64,000 nt of DNA from Carnimonas nigrificans ATCC BAA-78 (GTDB taxonomy: Bacteria > Pseudomonadota > Gammaproteobacteria > Pseudomonadales > Halomonadaceae): NCBI RefSeq assembly GCF_000526695.1, contig NZ_JAGO01000012.1, positions 62,001 through 126,000 of the forward strand, read 5' to 3'. How positions within the stretch are numbered: position 1 is the stretch's first letter; every line of letters begins with the position of its first letter. The notes beneath the pieces were generated by a model that worked only from the letters and a program-made list of their open reading frames with translations, was not told the origin of the DNA and made no database searches. Positions 35,688 through 46,080 of this stretch are shown piece after piece. The position numbers were made by a program, and so were the translations under genes.

Positions 35688-36671
35688 ATGGCTTCTCTAT
35701 CCCCTCCGTTCTCCGACCTGAACCCATCACGTATAGTGCGCGCCATCGAAGAAGTCGGCTTTCGTATCGGCTCAGAACCTTTCGCGCTGAATAGCTACGA
35801 AAATCGCGTCTACGCCTTCCGTGATGAAGATGCGACGCCATGGATTGCCAAGTTCTATCGTCCGGCACGCTGGAGCGACGCCGCCATTGGCGATGAGCAC
35901 CGTTTGCTGGGGCAGCTTACCAGCGCCGGTGTGCCGGTAGGGGACGTATGGCGCAATGCGCAGGGTGAAAGCCTGTTTCATGTGGAAGATCAGCGCCTGG
36001 CGCTGTTTCCGCAGCTACGAGGCCGTGCTCCTGAGTTGGACAATATGGAGCAGCTTTTTGCGTTGGGGCAAACCATTGGTCGCCTGCATGCCGCCAGTGC
36101 ATCGCTCTTGCTGCCCCATCGTCCCCATTTTGATGCCGCCTCCCAGTGTCGCGAAAGTCGCGACACTGTGCTGGCAAGCGGACGTTTGAGCGGCACCACT
36201 CGCGAGGATTATGCCGCTGTTTCCGATGCGATTGTGAATACGATCAGCAAGCTGTCGCTGCCCAAGGTGGCGTCCATTGCGGTACATGGCGATTGCCATC
36301 CGGGCAATATCCTGGGCGATGGCGAGCATTTTGCGCTGGTTGACTTCGACGACTGCGGCTACGCCCCTGCGGTGCAGGATCTATGGATGTTTTTGAGTGA
36401 GCATCACGAGCAGGATACGCAGGCGCAGCTAGCCGAATTGATCGAAGGCTATGAAGAGTACCGTGACTTCGACCGCCGTGAACTGGCATGGATTCCGCTG
36501 CTGCGTATCTGCCGCCTGATGCGTCACAGCGCGTGGATTCTCAACCGCTGGCATGATCCCGCCTTCCCCCAGGCATTTCCATGGGTGGAGTCGAGCGATT
36601 TCTGGCGCGATCATGTGCGTGCGCTGGAGGTGCAGCGGCTTAATCTGCAACAGCCTCAGTGGTTGGCATAA
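35688..36671 (+). CDS. srkA: Stress response kinase A (YihE-type Ser/Thr kinase)
   Basis: A 327-residue kinase of the aminoglycoside-phosphotransferase-like fold; E. coli SrkA (YihE) counters programmed death after envelope and DNA stress. Visible features: YENRVYAF near the N-lobe start, [11 protein letters not shown] with the ATP-binding Lys, the catalytic loop [12 protein letters not shown] (~residue 205) and the metal-binding [11 protein letters not shown]. Catalytic residues are intact. ATG 35688 is preferred to the in-frame TTG at 35682. In E. coli srkA precedes dsbA; here a small membrane-protein gene precedes it and folE follows after 142 bp. Confidence 0.93.
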   Translation: MASLSPPFSDLNPSRIVRAIEEVGFRIGSEPFALNSYENRVYAFRDEDATPWIAKFYRPARWSDAAIGDEHRLLGQLTSAGVPVGDVWRNAQGESLFHVEDQRLALFPQLRGRAPELDNMEQLFALGQTIGRLHAASASLLLPHRPHFDAASQCRESRDTVLASGRLSGTTREDYAAVSDAIVNTISKLSLPKVASIAVHGDCHPGNILGDGEHFALVDFDDCGYAPAVQDLWMFLSEHHEQDTQAQLAELIEGYEEYRDFDRRELAWIPLLRICRLMRHSAWILNRWHDPAFPQAFPWVESSDFWRDHVRALEVQRLNLQQPQWLA

Positions 36672-36813
36672 TGTCTTTAGGGAGGGCTGTGCGCGGAAAA
36701 GTGGGCCAGTGTGTCCGAAAAGGACGAAATCAGCTAGAATGCGGTCGTCATTGTGCTCGGCCACTGCGCTCAGTAGTCGCCGCACCTATCCGCTTTTTCG
36801 TTTGGAAGTATTC

Positions 36814-37374
36814 ATGAGTGACAATTTTCTGGCGGGCCATTACCGCGAGATTTTGAGCAACATCGGTGAGGATCCGCAGCGTGAAGGGCTGCTCGACACT
36901 CCGGAACGTGCTGCCAAGGCGATGCAATATCTGACCTGTGGCTACCAGCAGTCCCTTGATGAGATCGTTAACGGCGCAGTGTTTTCATCCGCCAGCGATG
37001 AATTGGTGGTGGTCAAGGATATCGAGCTTTACTCCCTCTGTGAGCACCATATGCTGCCCTTTATTGGCCGCTGTCATATTGGCTACATTCCGCAGGGCAA
37101 GGTGCTGGGGCTGTCGAAGTTTGCGCGCATTGTCGATATGTATGCACGCCGTCTACAGATTCAGGAAGAGCTGACGCGCCAGATCGCCACGGCAGTTGAA
37201 GAGGTGACGGGTGCTGCCGGCGTGGGCGTTATTGTTGAAGCGCGCCATATGTGCATGATGATGCGCGGTGTTCAGAAGCAGCACGCCAGCATGAAAAGCT
37301 CGGTAATGCTGGGCAGCCTGCGCAGCGATCCCGATAGCCGCCGCGAATTTCTTGGTATGGTTGGTAACAGCTGA
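36814..37374 (+). CDS. folE: GTP cyclohydrolase I
   Basis: Converts GTP to 7,8-dihydroneopterin triphosphate, the first step of folate synthesis. The 186-residue protein has the family pattern TPERAAKAM, the zinc ligands in LCEHHMLPF and [10 protein letters not shown], and the GTP-binding [18 protein letters not shown] and [13 protein letters not shown] before ATG 36814 and family length set the start; the open frame back to 36553 lies inside srkA. A strong terminator follows. Confidence 0.97.
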   Translation: MSDNFLAGHYREILSNIGEDPQREGLLDTPERAAKAMQYLTCGYQQSLDEIVNGAVFSSASDELVVVKDIELYSLCEHHMLPFIGRCHIGYIPQGKVLGLSKFARIVDMYARRLQIQEELTRQIATAVEEVTGAAGVGVIVEARHMCMMMRGVQKQHASMKSSVMLGSLRSDPDSRREFLGMVGNS

Positions 37375-37413
37375 GAAGAAGAGTGCCGAGTATTTTACGA
37401 GAGCTATAACGAG

Positions 37414-37455
37414 AAGCAGCCGCGACCCATTGGGGTGGCGGCTGCTTTTTTATTT
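37414..37455 (+). terminator. Rho-independent terminator of folE
   Basis: AAGCAGCCGC/GCGGCTGCTT stem, extended inside by ACCC/GGGT, followed by TTTTTTATTT, 40 bp after the folE stop. Confidence 0.92.
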
Positions 37456-37511
37456 GCTTGAAAGCGGGGAACTCGCTGATATTCGTCTGAATGTCATCCC
37501 ACCCCGACCGA

Positions 37512-37601
37512 CGGTTTATCCCCGCCTATGCGGGGAACTCCTGACCAGATCGCCGAACGTTGAAACGTCCTCCGGTTTATCCCCGCCTATGCGGGGGAGC
37601 C
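37512..37601 (-). CRISPR. Cas-less two-repeat type I-E CRISPR remnant
   Basis: Two 29-bp repeats at 37512-37540 and 37573-37601 are separated by a 32-bp spacer (37541-37572), giving the 61-bp period of type I-E arrays. On the minus strand repeat 37512-37540 reads GAGTTCCCCGCATAGGCGGG then GATAAACCG, which has the palindrome CCCCGCATAGGCGGGG and the GATAAACCG end of the E. coli-type I-E consensus. The second repeat is identical for 24 bases but altered at its leader-side 5 bases (GGCTC for GAGTT, and one more C). No AT-rich leader is seen: the purH stop lies 35 bp upstream in the direction of the repeats. No cas gene is in the window. It is a relic or an orphan array fed by purH read-through. 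Confidence 0.82.
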
Positions 37602-37636
37602 ATCAATACCTCCCCCGCATCCATGGCAAATATGGG

Positions 37637-39223
37637 CTAGTGGCGGAAGTGGCGCATACCGGTGAAGACCATCGCGATACCCGCTTCATCCGCGGCCTGG
37701 ATTACTTCCTCATCGCGAATCGAGCCGCCGGGCTGAATCACCGCGCTGATACCCGCTGCTGCGGCGTTATCAATACCATCACGGAAGGGGAAGAAGGCGT
37801 CGCTCGCCATGACGGAACCCGCGACTTCCAGCCCTGCCTGCTCTGCCTTGATAGCGGCGATGCGCGCTGAATTAACACGGCTCATCTGTCCTGCGCCCAC
37901 GCCGATGGTTTGACGCTCCTTGGCGTAGACAATGGCGTTGGACTTCACGAACTTGGCTACCTTCCAGGCAAAGATCAGGTCGTGCAGCTCGCGCTCGGTG
38001 GGGGCGCGTTTGGTGACTACCTGTAGCTCGTCGGCAGTGATCATGCCAATATCGCGACTCTGGACCAGCAGGCCGCCGTTAACGCGCTTGTAATCCCAGC
38101 CAGCGCTGCGTTCAGCGGGCCACTCGCCGCACTCCAGCAGGCGCACGTTTTTCTTGGCAGCGACGGCATCGCGTGCGGCCTGGCTGACGCGGGGGGCAAT
38201 GATCACTTCGACGAACTGTTTGGCGACGATCGCTGCGGCAGTATCACCGTCCAGTTCGCGGTTGAAGGCGATAATACCGCCAAAGGCTGATTCAGGATCG
38301 GTGGCAAAGGCGCGCTGATAGGCCGTTAGAATGCCGCCTTCGCTGTCGGGAACCACGGCAACACCGCAAGGGTTGGCGTGTTTTACGATTACGCAGGCCG
38401 GCTTGCTGTAGGCTTTTACACACTCCAGTGCGGCGTCGGTGTCCGCGACATTATTGTAGGAGAGCGCCTTGCCCTGTAGCTGTTGAGCGGTGGCAATGGA
38501 GGCTTCTTTAGGTGCTGCTTCGGCATAAAAGGCAGCGCTCTGGTGCGGGTTTTCACCGTAGCGCATCTCTTCACGCTTCACGAAACGCTCGCCCCAGGTG
38601 CGCGGGAATTTTGCCTCTTCACCTTCGACCTTGCGCCCCAGATAGGCGGCAATGGCGGCGTCATAGCCGGCGGTGTGTTCAAACGCCTTCACGGCGAGAT
38701 CGAAACGTAGCGCATGATCGACGCCGCCTTCCTGATCGGCCAGGGCCTGAATAACGCGAGAATAGTCGCCGCTATCAACCACAATGGTGGTGAAGGCGTG
38801 GTTTTTGGCGCAGGCCCGCACCATGGTCGGTCCACCGATATCAATGTTTTCGATGGCATCCTCAAGGCTGCATTCGGGGTTGGCGACCGTGCGTTCAAAG
38901 GGATACAGGTTAACCACCACCATGTCGATGGGGCCGATGTCGTGCGCCTTCATTACCTCGTCATCCTGACCGCGACGAGCCAGAATGCCGCCATGAATCT
39001 TCGGATGCAGGGTCTTTACACGGCCATCCATGATCTCGGGAAAGCCAGTGTAGTCGGAGACTTCGCGTACCTGAATGCCTTCGCTGGCGAGCAGTTTATA
39101 GGTGCCGCCGGTCGATAGCAGCTCTACACCACGTTCGGTAAGCGCGCGGGCCAGGTCAACAATGCCGGTTTTATCGGAAACGCTGAGCAGCGCGCGGCGG
39201 ATAGGGGTAATGGAAGAACTCAT
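37637..39223 (-). CDS. purH: Bifunctional AICAR formyltransferase / IMP cyclohydrolase
   Basis: Last two steps of IMP synthesis. The 528-residue protein has the N-terminal cyclohydrolase (MGS-like fold; [40 protein letters not shown]) and the C-terminal formyltransferase ([16 protein letters not shown] with the catalytic Lys-His, and the ending [34 protein letters not shown]). It follows dusB-fis, as in Pseudomonas, but purD, normally next, is absent; the CRISPR remnant and folE are found there instead. No terminator is obvious between the stop and the CRISPR repeats. Confidence 0.98.
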   Translation of the reverse strand: MSSSITPIRRALLSVSDKTGIVDLARALTERGVELLSTGGTYKLLASEGIQVREVSDYTGFPEIMDGRVKTLHPKIHGGILARRGQDDEVMKAHDIGPIDMVVVNLYPFERTVANPECSLEDAIENIDIGGPTMVRACAKNHAFTTIVVDSGDYSRVIQALADQEGGVDHALRFDLAVKAFEHTAGYDAAIAAYLGRKVEGEEAKFPRTWGERFVKREEMRYGENPHQSAAFYAEAAPKEASIATAQQLQGKALSYNNVADTDAALECVKAYSKPACVIVKHANPCGVAVVPDSEGGILTAYQRAFATDPESAFGGIIAFNRELDGDTAAAIVAKQFVEVIIAPRVSQAARDAVAAKKNVRLLECGEWPAERSAGWDYKRVNGGLLVQSRDIGMITADELQVVTKRAPTERELHDLIFAWKVAKFVKSNAIVYAKERQTIGVGAGQMSRVNSARIAAIKAEQAGLEVAGSVMASDAFFPFRDGIDNAAAAGISAVIQPGGSIRDEEVIQAADEAGIAMVFTGMRHFRH

Positions 39224-39290
39224 GCAAGACTCTTTGGATGGGTGAAGGGAGCAGGCGTTCCGCTGGTGAGCGGGTCAAGGTCAAACCAAT

Positions 39291-39320
39291 GAAGGCGAAA
39301 CCTGAGTGGGCTTCGCCTTC
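39291..39320 (-). terminator. Hairpin between fis and purH
   Basis: GAAGGCGAAGCC/GGTTTCGCCTTC (minus strand, one G-T pair), 6-nt loop, 8 bp after the fis stop. No T-run follows. It may be a partial terminator separating fis from purH. Confidence 0.5.
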
Positions 39321-39328
39321 CTGATGCG

Positions 39329-39631
39329 TTAGAGCAATCCGTACTGCTTCAGTTTCTTTCTTAACGTGCCACGATTCAGCCCCAGCATCTGGGAGGCGGC
39401 GGTCTGGTTACCGTTGACATGCTCCATCACGCTTGCCAACAGCGGTGCCTCGACCTCGGTAATAACCATCTGGTAGAGATCGCTGACGCTTTCACCGTCA
39501 AGGTGGGTAAAGTAGCGATCCATGGTCAGTGCTACCGTTTCGCGCAGTGTCATGCACTCGCCCTGCGGGTGATGAGAAGGCGTTTGCGCGATAGCCTCGT
39601 GGGGCTGGGGAATAGTGATTCGTTCATTCAT
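39329..39631 (-). CDS. fis: DNA-binding protein Fis
   Basis: Nucleoid-associated factor for inversion stimulation, regulator of rRNA and growth-phase genes. The 100-residue protein matches E. coli Fis (98) in layout: flexible N-terminal beta arm, dimer helices LRETVALTMDRYFTHLDGE and DLYQMVITEVEAPLL, and the C-terminal helix-turn-helix NQTAASQMLGLNRGTLRKKL. Its ATG overlaps the dusB stop (ATGA), the conserved dusB-fis operon. Confidence 0.97.
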   Translation of the reverse strand: MNERITIPQPHEAIAQTPSHHPQGECMTLRETVALTMDRYFTHLDGESVSDLYQMVITEVEAPLLASVMEHVNGNQTAASQMLGLNRGTLRKKLKQYGLL

Positions 39632-40629
39632 TGGAGCGTACTTCCGTCGGGCGTATGCAGCGACGTTTGGTCAAAAAAGTGATCGAGAAAGTCGAGCTGA
39701 GCTTGTTTGTGATCGAGGGTATTGAAGGTGGCGCGAGCCTCGCGTCCCTCCGCCAGAGTGCTGAGATACCACCCTACGTGCTTGCGCGCGACGCGCACGC
39801 CCATGAAATCACCATAGTGCTCGTGCAGGGCATTCAGGTGATGGCGCATGGTGGTCAGGCGCTCCTCATGGCTGGGCGGCGCAAGCTGCTCGCCACTGCT
39901 CAGGTAGTGCTGTATCTCACGGAAAATCCACGGATTCCCTTGCGCAGCACGGCCAATCATCAAGCCATCGGCACCGGTATAGGCGAGTACCTGGGCGGCC
40001 TTGGCGGGAGAGTCGATGTCGCCATTGGCGATCACCGGAATCGTGACGGCCTCTTTGATGGCGCGAATGGTGTCATATTCCGCCTCACCGACAAACTTCT
40101 GTTCGCGGGTACGGCCATGTACGGCCAGCGCCTTGATTCCGAGGGATTCAGCGAGCTGCGCGATACGCACGCCGTTGCGGCTATCGCTGCTCCAGCCGGT
40201 ACGGATTTTCAGGGTAACCGGTACGCTGACCGCCTTGACCACGGCGTCGAGAATCTCGCCCACCAGCGCTTCGTCGCGCAAGAGTGCCGAGCCTGCGGCC
40301 TTGTTACACACCTTTTTGGCCGGGCATCCCATGTTGATGTCGATGATATCGGCGCCGTGCTCGGCATTGGCACGAGCGGCATCTGCCAGCATGTCGGCAT
40401 CACCGCCGGCAATCTGCACGACCCGTGGCCCGCTTTCACCACGGTGATCAAGACGCAGCCGCGACTTTGGAGTGTGCCACAGACGACGGTCGGAAGTGAG
40501 CATTTCCGATACGGTGATACCCGCTCCCAGCGCCTTGCAAAGCTTGCGAAACGGGCGGTCGGTAACGCCTGCCATGGGCGCCAGCAATAGACGATTTTCG
40601 AACTGGTGAGAACCAATTTGAAAGGGCAT
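39628..40629 (-). CDS. dusB: tRNA-dihydrouridine synthase B
   Basis: FMN enzyme that reduces uridine to dihydrouridine at position 17 of tRNA. The 333-residue protein has LLAPMAGVTDRPFRKLC at the N-terminus, QIAGGDADMLADAA, INMGCPAKKVCNKAAGSALL with the catalytic Cys (~100-110), LKIRTGW, VHGRTREQ, IANGDI and GRAAQGNPWIF. First gene of the dusB-fis operon. The 206-bp gap between it and prmA contains no gene. Confidence 0.97.
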   Translation of the reverse strand: MPFQIGSHQFENRLLLAPMAGVTDRPFRKLCKALGAGITVSEMLTSDRRLWHTPKSRLRLDHRGESGPRVVQIAGGDADMLADAARANAEHGADIIDINMGCPAKKVCNKAAGSALLRDEALVGEILDAVVKAVSVPVTLKIRTGWSSDSRNGVRIAQLAESLGIKALAVHGRTREQKFVGEAEYDTIRAIKEAVTIPVIANGDIDSPAKAAQVLAYTGADGLMIGRAAQGNPWIFREIQHYLSSGEQLAPPSHEERLTTMRHHLNALHEHYGDFMGVRVARKHVGWYLSTLAEGREARATFNTLDHKQAQLDFLDHFFDQTSLHTPDGSTLQ

Positions 40630-40835
40630 GAGGTATCCGCGAGCCGCTTCGACAGCAGTGTTGATTTAAGGGGGGCTTATGATAGCGCCAAGTGGCGGGC
40701 AATTGAAGGCGCGTCGCGACCAAAGTGATCAAAAAATATTCAATATGAGCAGAGGTCTTGAACAGAGGCCAACACGTCGTTTGCGGCGTCGAAGCGCGGG
40801 CAACGCAGCGCTGGCCTTGCTTATCAATGACTTAA

Positions 40836-41747
40836 TCAGCCTGGGGCATGTCCACTGACACGCACCCATCCTTCACGGGTAGCAATATCGTCAATAATCA
40901 GGCCCTGCTGCTGATAGGCTTCGGCCAGACCGTCAGCCTGGTTGGCAAGAATGCCGGAGAGTGCAAAACGTGCTCCCGGTGCCATGCGTGAAGCAAGCGT
41001 AGGGGCTAGTTCAACCAGCGGCCCGGCCAGTATATTGGCGACCACGATGGCGTACTGATGCTGTGGCTCGTGTTCGGGCAGGGCAACTTCCAGCCGCTGC
41101 TCGTCGATGCCGTTACGCTCGGCGTTGTCGCGGGTTGCCAGCAGTGCCTGCGGGTCGATATCGACGCCCTGCGCGAAGTGCGCCCCCAGTTTCAGCGCGG
41201 CGATAGCCAGAATGCCCGAGCCACAGCCGAAATCGAGTACCTCGCTCTCGTGCATCTCGCCTTCCACGGCCAGGCTATCCAGCCACTCAAGACACAGCGC
41301 TGTGGTGGGGTGGGTGCCGGTACCGAACGCGAGTCCTGGGTCGAGCATCAGATTCACGGCATCGGGGTCGGGGGCATCGGTCCAGCTCGGGACAATCCAG
41401 AGCTTCTGGCCCATTTTCAAAGGCTCGAAGCCATCCATCCACTCACGGCTCCAGTCCTTGTCCTGAAGTACTTCATATTCGATCTCGGGGCAGGGGGAAT
41501 CCGGCTCTACCGCACCCCAGCCGGCGCGAACACGCTCCAGCATGGCCTCGATGCCTTCCAGATCATCGTAGAGCCCCGTCAGTACCGTTTCGGCCCACAG
41601 GGGAGTTGTGCCCAGATCTGGCTCATAGAGAGGGCGGTCTTCTGCATCTTCGAAGGTAATGGCCTGGGCGCCTTCATCGAGCAGCAAGGATTCGAGGGTT
41701 TCTGCATAGGAAGGAGCAACGCGCGCCTTGAGCTGTAGCCATGCCAT
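40836..41747 (-). CDS. prmA: Ribosomal protein L11 methyltransferase
   Basis: Trimethylates lysines and the N-terminus of ribosomal protein L11. The 303-residue protein has the N-terminal L11-recognition domain (~1-100), DKDWSREWMDGFEPLKMG, DPGLAFGTGTHPTT and the SAM site VLDFGCGSGILAIAALKLGA (~170), then VVANILAGPL, the NxxA-type motif. Gene order accB-accC-prmA is common in gammaproteobacteria. Confidence 0.97.
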   Translation of the reverse strand: MAWLQLKARVAPSYAETLESLLLDEGAQAITFEDAEDRPLYEPDLGTTPLWAETVLTGLYDDLEGIEAMLERVRAGWGAVEPDSPCPEIEYEVLQDKDWSREWMDGFEPLKMGQKLWIVPSWTDAPDPDAVNLMLDPGLAFGTGTHPTTALCLEWLDSLAVEGEMHESEVLDFGCGSGILAIAALKLGAHFAQGVDIDPQALLATRDNAERNGIDEQRLEVALPEHEPQHQYAIVVANILAGPLVELAPTLASRMAPGARFALSGILANQADGLAEAYQQQGLIIDDIATREGWVRVSGHAPG

Positions 41748-41855
41748 GAAAGTAGTCCTGATTGCGTTGGGAAGTGAATGAACAGATAGCGATAAAGAGT
41801 GCGAGAGGGTGGCGTATCACGGATGTAGACACAAGCCACATGCGGTGAAAACAGA

Positions 41856-41888
41856 CCGGGGAGGCCCGTATCAACGAGACCTCCCCGG
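41856..41888 (-). terminator. Hairpin between accC and prmA
   Basis: CCGGGGAGG/CCTCCCCGG, a perfect 9-bp stem with a 15-nt loop; on the minus strand TTTT follows 5 bp later. It begins 26 bp after the accC stop and may attenuate read-through into prmA. Confidence 0.55.
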
Positions 41889-41913
41889 CGATGGTGCGCA
41901 AGCAGCGTGAGGC

Positions 41914-43257
41914 TTAGCTCAGGCCGAGCTTGTGCTCAAGATAGTGGATGTTAACACCGCCTTTCTTGAAGGCGTCGTCTACCACCAGATCCTGTTGCAG
42001 TTCGATGTTGGTCTTGATGCCTTCGACCAGCAGCTCATCGAGTGCATTGCGCATGCGAACCAGCGCGCTGTCACGATCTTCACCGTGGGTAATCAGCTTG
42101 CCGATCAGTGAATCGTAGTTCGGCGGCACCGAGTAGCCCGTGTAAAGGTGTGAATCCATACGCACGCCAATGCCGCCGGGTGCGTGATAGAAGGTCACCT
42201 TGCCTGGCGAGGGCATGAAGGTGCGCGAATCTTCTGCGTTGATACGACACTCGAAGGCGTGGCCGTTTTCCTGCACATCCTCCTGAGTGATCGACAGCGG
42301 CATGCCTGAGGCGATGCGTAGCTGCTCTTTCACGATATCAATACCGGTGATCATCTCGGTAACCGGATGCTCCACCTGTACGCGGGTGTTCATTTCGATG
42401 AAGAAATATTCGCCATCTTCATACAGAAATTCGAACGTACCGGCACCGCGGTAGCCGATCTGGATGCACGCATCGACGCAGCGTTTCAGTACCTTGGCAC
42501 GCGCTTGCGGGTCAAGGTGAGGGGCGGGCGCTTCTTCCAGCACCTTCTGGTGACGACGCTGAAGCGAGCAGTCACGATCGTACAGATGGATCGCGTTGCC
42601 TTGGCCGTCGGCCAGCACCTGGATTTCAACATGGCGTGGGCGTTCAAGGAATTTTTCCATGTAGACCACGCTGGAGCCGAAGGCGGCACCGGCTTCGCTT
42701 TTGGTAATCGCGACCGCACCCACCAGCTCACCCGGTTCACGCACGACGCGCATACCGCGACCGCCGCCACCTGCGGCTGCCTTGATGATAACGGGGTAGC
42801 CAATGCGGTCGGCGATAGCCAGCTGCGCCTGTTCGTCATCGGGAAGCGGGCCATCGGAGCCGGGGACGGTAGGGACGCCGGCGGCTTTCATCGCTTCGAT
42901 GGCCGAAACCTTGTCGCCCATCAAACGAATGACTTCGGCGGTCGGCCCCACAAAAGTGAAACCGGAACGTTCGACCTGCTCGGCAAAATCGGCATTCTCC
43001 GAGAGGAAGCCGTAGCCGGGGTGAATGGCCTGGGCATCAGTGACTTCAGCGGTGGAAATCAGTGCCGGAATATTCAGATAGGAAGCAGGCGACGGTGCCG
43101 GGCCGATACAGACGGCTTCATCGGCAAGGCGTACATGAATAAGATCACGATCAGCCTTGGAGTGCGCGGCGACGGTCTTGATGCCGAGCTCCTTGCACGC
43201 ACGCAGGATGCGCAGTGCGATTTCGCCACGGTTGGCGATCAGTACCTTTTGCAACAT
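41914..43257 (-). CDS. accC: Biotin carboxylase subunit of acetyl-CoA carboxylase
   Basis: ATP-grasp enzyme that carboxylates the biotin on AccB. The 447-residue protein starts [18 protein letters not shown] and has the glycine-rich ATP loop [14 protein letters not shown] (~160), [36 protein letters not shown] and [14 protein letters not shown] with the catalytic Glu/Arg set. Length equals E. coli AccC within two residues. accB is 37 bp upstream. Confidence 0.98.
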   Translation of the reverse strand: MLQKVLIANRGEIALRILRACKELGIKTVAAHSKADRDLIHVRLADEAVCIGPAPSPASYLNIPALISTAEVTDAQAIHPGYGFLSENADFAEQVERSGFTFVGPTAEVIRLMGDKVSAIEAMKAAGVPTVPGSDGPLPDDEQAQLAIADRIGYPVIIKAAAGGGGRGMRVVREPGELVGAVAITKSEAGAAFGSSVVYMEKFLERPRHVEIQVLADGQGNAIHLYDRDCSLQRRHQKVLEEAPAPHLDPQARAKVLKRCVDACIQIGYRGAGTFEFLYEDGEYFFIEMNTRVQVEHPVTEMITGIDIVKEQLRIASGMPLSITQEDVQENGHAFECRINAEDSRTFMPSPGKVTFYHAPGGIGVRMDSHLYTGYSVPPNYDSLIGKLITHGEDRDSALVRMRNALDELLVEGIKTNIELQQDLVVDDAFKKGGVNIHYLEHKLGLS

Positions 43258-43294
43258 AAGGCGACTCTCTGGCGTTGGTGAAAGAAGAGGGGTA

Positions 43295-43750
43295 TCAACC
43301 GATCACTACCAGAGGCTGGTCGAATTCGACCGGTTCGCCATCTTCAACCAGGATCGCTTCGATGACGCCATCCTTGTCAGCTTCAATCTGGTTCATCATC
43401 TTCATCGCTTCAACGATGCACACGGTATCGCCTTTCTTGACGCTGTGGCCTACTTCAGCGAAGGATTTTGCACCGGGTGCCGGCGAGCGGTAGAAGGTGC
43501 CGACCATGGGCGATTTTACCTGATGGCCCGCAGGTACTTCGTCAGCTACCGGCGCGGGAGCAGCAGGGGCTGCCGGTGCGGGAGCCGGAGCAGGTGCTGC
43601 GCCAGCGTAATAGGTGGCGGGAGCCGGCGCGGGAGCCGCAGTGCCGCCACGGCTGATGCGTACGGATTCTTCGCCTTCCTGGATTTCAATTTCACTGATG
43701 TTTGATTCTTCGAGAAGCTCGATCAGCTTTTTGACTTTACGAATGTCCAT
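43295..43750 (-). CDS. accB: Biotin carboxyl carrier protein of acetyl-CoA carboxylase
   Basis: A 151-residue carrier: N-terminal helix [18 protein letters not shown], an Ala-Pro-rich flexible linker (~38-72), and the biotinyl domain (~75-151) with the thumb-containing stretch [16 protein letters not shown] and the biotinylated lysine in EAMKMMNQ (~Lys 117). ATG 43750 fits the family; an open frame back to 43867 is not needed. The upstream 223-bp gap has TTGGGC(18 nt)TTACAA as a possible promoter. Confidence 0.98.
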   Translation of the reverse strand: MDIRKVKKLIELLEESNISEIEIQEGEESVRISRGGTAAPAPAPATYYAGAAPAPAPAPAAPAAPAPVADEVPAGHQVKSPMVGTFYRSPAPGAKSFAEVGHSVKKGDTVCIVEAMKMMNQIEADKDGVIEAILVEDGEPVEFDQPLVVIG

Positions 43751-43973
43751 GAAAATCCTGTGGAAAAAAGAAATAAAAATGTGCGATATCAATGCGTGCG
43801 TCAGCAGTGCACGATACCGCCTTGAATAGATACAGCCTGCGCTGTTAACCGTGTTACAAACCGGCAAGATGGCGTCACGATTGTCGACGTTTGTGCCTTT
43901 GTAACGGTTGGAAGCGGATTTTGCCCAAAATTATCGTGACTGTCCAGTAGCGATAGGCAGTAGATCGACGCTG

Positions 43974-45860
43974 TTAGTCGATTTTGTTGATCGCCTCGAT
44001 GAGCTGCTCTGCGCTTGGCTCCCCTTGCAGGCGCAGGTCGCGCCGCTCTTTATCATCGCTGAAGAACAGCAAGGTGGGCGGCCCGTAAAGCCCGTAACGC
44101 TTCAGCAGGCGGCGCGCATCCTCGCTGTTGTCGGTGACATCGAAGCGAATCAGCGTCACTTTACCCAGTGCATTCGCGACATCTGGGCGCGTGAACAGGT
44201 CGGCTTCCATCGCTTTGCAGGCCACACACCAGTCAGCGTACAGATCGACCATCACCGGCCTTCCTTGCTGGGCTGCCTGAGCAATTTCTCTGTCGAGCTG
44301 GTCAATGCTTGAAAGAGTGGTGAAATCAGGCTTCTGAGCAGGTGTGGCTTCATTCGAAGCGGGCGCTGTGGAGGGCGCAGCCATTGCCAGGGGCTTGAGC
44401 GGATCGCCATTGCCCATCGCGGCCCCTACCAGACAGCACAGCGCCCAGCCCGCCAGCATCAGCGCCACGGCGCGCAGCAAATGGGGTGCCTTGTGTTCAA
44501 AGGCGCCGAGATAGAGCGCGGCAGCCAGCATCAGTACAGCATTACCGCCCAGCACCAGCGCGGCGGGAAGCCATCCGTCCACCAGCCATAGCGCAACGGC
44601 CAGCAGCGCCAGCGCACAGAGGTTGCGAACACGCTCCATCCAGGCCCCCCGGCGCGGCACGATACGGCTGCCGAAGACGCTGACCAGCATCAGCGGAATA
44701 CCCATGCCGAGACCCAGGGCGAGCAGTGACAGCGCGCCGCTCAGCGCATTACCGGTGGTCGATAGATAGGTCAGTACGCCCGCGAGCGGTGCCGATAGGC
44801 ACGGGCTGACCACCAGCGTTGATACTGCCCCTGCTACCACCAGCCCCACTGGCCCCATCTGGCGATAGCGCTCCTCCAGCGCGGCGGTGCGCTGACCCCA
44901 ACCGGTGTTGGGCAGCCTGATCCATTCATTGGTAAAGAGCGCCAGCAGCACGAAAAGCAGGGCGAAGGGCACCACCACCCAGGGTGATTGCATATGCGCC
45001 TGAAGGTTCAGCCCGCCACCAATCAGACCTACCACCATGCCAAGGGCGGCATAGGTAATGACCATGCCCGCCACATAACAGCCCGATAGCAGCAGGGCGC
45101 GTTTAAGGGAAGCATTCTGGCCGACAATCAGGGCTGAAATGATCGGCAGCATGGGCAGCACGCACGGCGTTAGCACCAGCCCTGCACCAGCGAAAAACAG
45201 CAGCAGCAATTGCCAGGCGCTGACCGATGAGGAAGTACTCGCGGGGGCGCTATCCGCCGTGGCTGATGAGGAAGGTGCCTCGCTCCCCGAAGCCGCTGGG
45301 GGCGTAGCGCTGCTGGCACGGGGCTGATCGAACAGCGCGGGGCGCGGGCCGGGATCGACCGTTAACGTGCGGTGTTCAGGAGCGTAGCAAAGCCCTTTTT
45401 CGGCACAGCCCTGATAATCGAGCGTCACCTTTGGAGCTTCGCCATTGCGCTGTTTGATCGGCGCATGAAACACCAGTTGCTGGTGAAACACGCTGACATC
45501 GCCCATGAAACGGTCGGATTTGAATTCGCCCGCGGGCAGCTCAGGGTCGCCCAGCGTCAGGTCGTTATCCGCCGCCTTCAGATGAATGCGATCACGGTAT
45601 AGATAGTAGCCGGGATGAATCTCGATACCGATCCAGACATTATCCTGATCCCGCCAACTGTGCAGCTTGAACGCTTGGTCAACAGGTAGAAAATCACTGT
45701 GCTGTGCGCTGCCGCCGGCGAACGACGAAGGCGAAGCGTTCGCAGGGTTGCTCTTGGCAGAGCCTGGCAGAGGGTCCTGCTGGAACAGTGAATCTGCATG
45801 GGAGAGCGGCAATGCCAGCAGGGTGGCCAGCATCAGCAGCAGGGAAAATAGATAACGCAT
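43974..45860 (-). CDS. dsbD: Thiol:disulfide interchange protein DsbD
   Basis: Inner-membrane protein carrying electrons from cytosolic thioredoxin to periplasmic DsbC, DsbG and CcmG. The 628-residue protein has a signal peptide (~1-19), periplasmic alpha domain with the redox pair in GCAEKGLC (~120), eight membrane helices with cysteines in TPCVLPMLPI and SPCLSAPLAG, and a C-terminal thioredoxin domain with DWCVACK (~545). All three cysteine pairs are intact. Start ATG 45860 begins the signal peptide. The Ser/Ala/Thr-rich linker around residues 160-190 is long. Confidence 0.96.
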   Translation of the reverse strand: MRYLFSLLLMLATLLALPLSHADSLFQQDPLPGSAKSNPANASPSSFAGGSAQHSDFLPVDQAFKLHSWRDQDNVWIGIEIHPGYYLYRDRIHLKAADNDLTLGDPELPAGEFKSDRFMGDVSVFHQQLVFHAPIKQRNGEAPKVTLDYQGCAEKGLCYAPEHRTLTVDPGPRPALFDQPRASSATPPAASGSEAPSSSATADSAPASTSSSVSAWQLLLLFFAGAGLVLTPCVLPMLPIISALIVGQNASLKRALLLSGCYVAGMVITYAALGMVVGLIGGGLNLQAHMQSPWVVVPFALLFVLLALFTNEWIRLPNTGWGQRTAALEERYRQMGPVGLVVAGAVSTLVVSPCLSAPLAGVLTYLSTTGNALSGALSLLALGLGMGIPLMLVSVFGSRIVPRRGAWMERVRNLCALALLAVALWLVDGWLPAALVLGGNAVLMLAAALYLGAFEHKAPHLLRAVALMLAGWALCCLVGAAMGNGDPLKPLAMAAPSTAPASNEATPAQKPDFTTLSSIDQLDREIAQAAQQGRPVMVDLYADWCVACKAMEADLFTRPDVANALGKVTLIRFDVTDNSEDARRLLKRYGLYGPPTLLFFSDDKERRDLRLQGEPSAEQLIEAINKID

Positions 45861-46080
45861 GGAAGTTCTCTTGATCCGACAGTCGCGCGGCGTTCTCATA
45901 ATGAGGGCCGTAACAGTGATGCGCAACTGCTGGGAAGGAGAAGATTGACCAGCGCGCCCAGACGTTACCGGGGGCTGATCGGTGTAGGCAGAACAGCGCC
46001 ATGGAAGCGAAAGCCTTCCGTTCAAGGCGTGCAAGGCGCTTGGTGGCAAAAGCTGGCGTCGAGCTACGCCCTTTCTGCCA

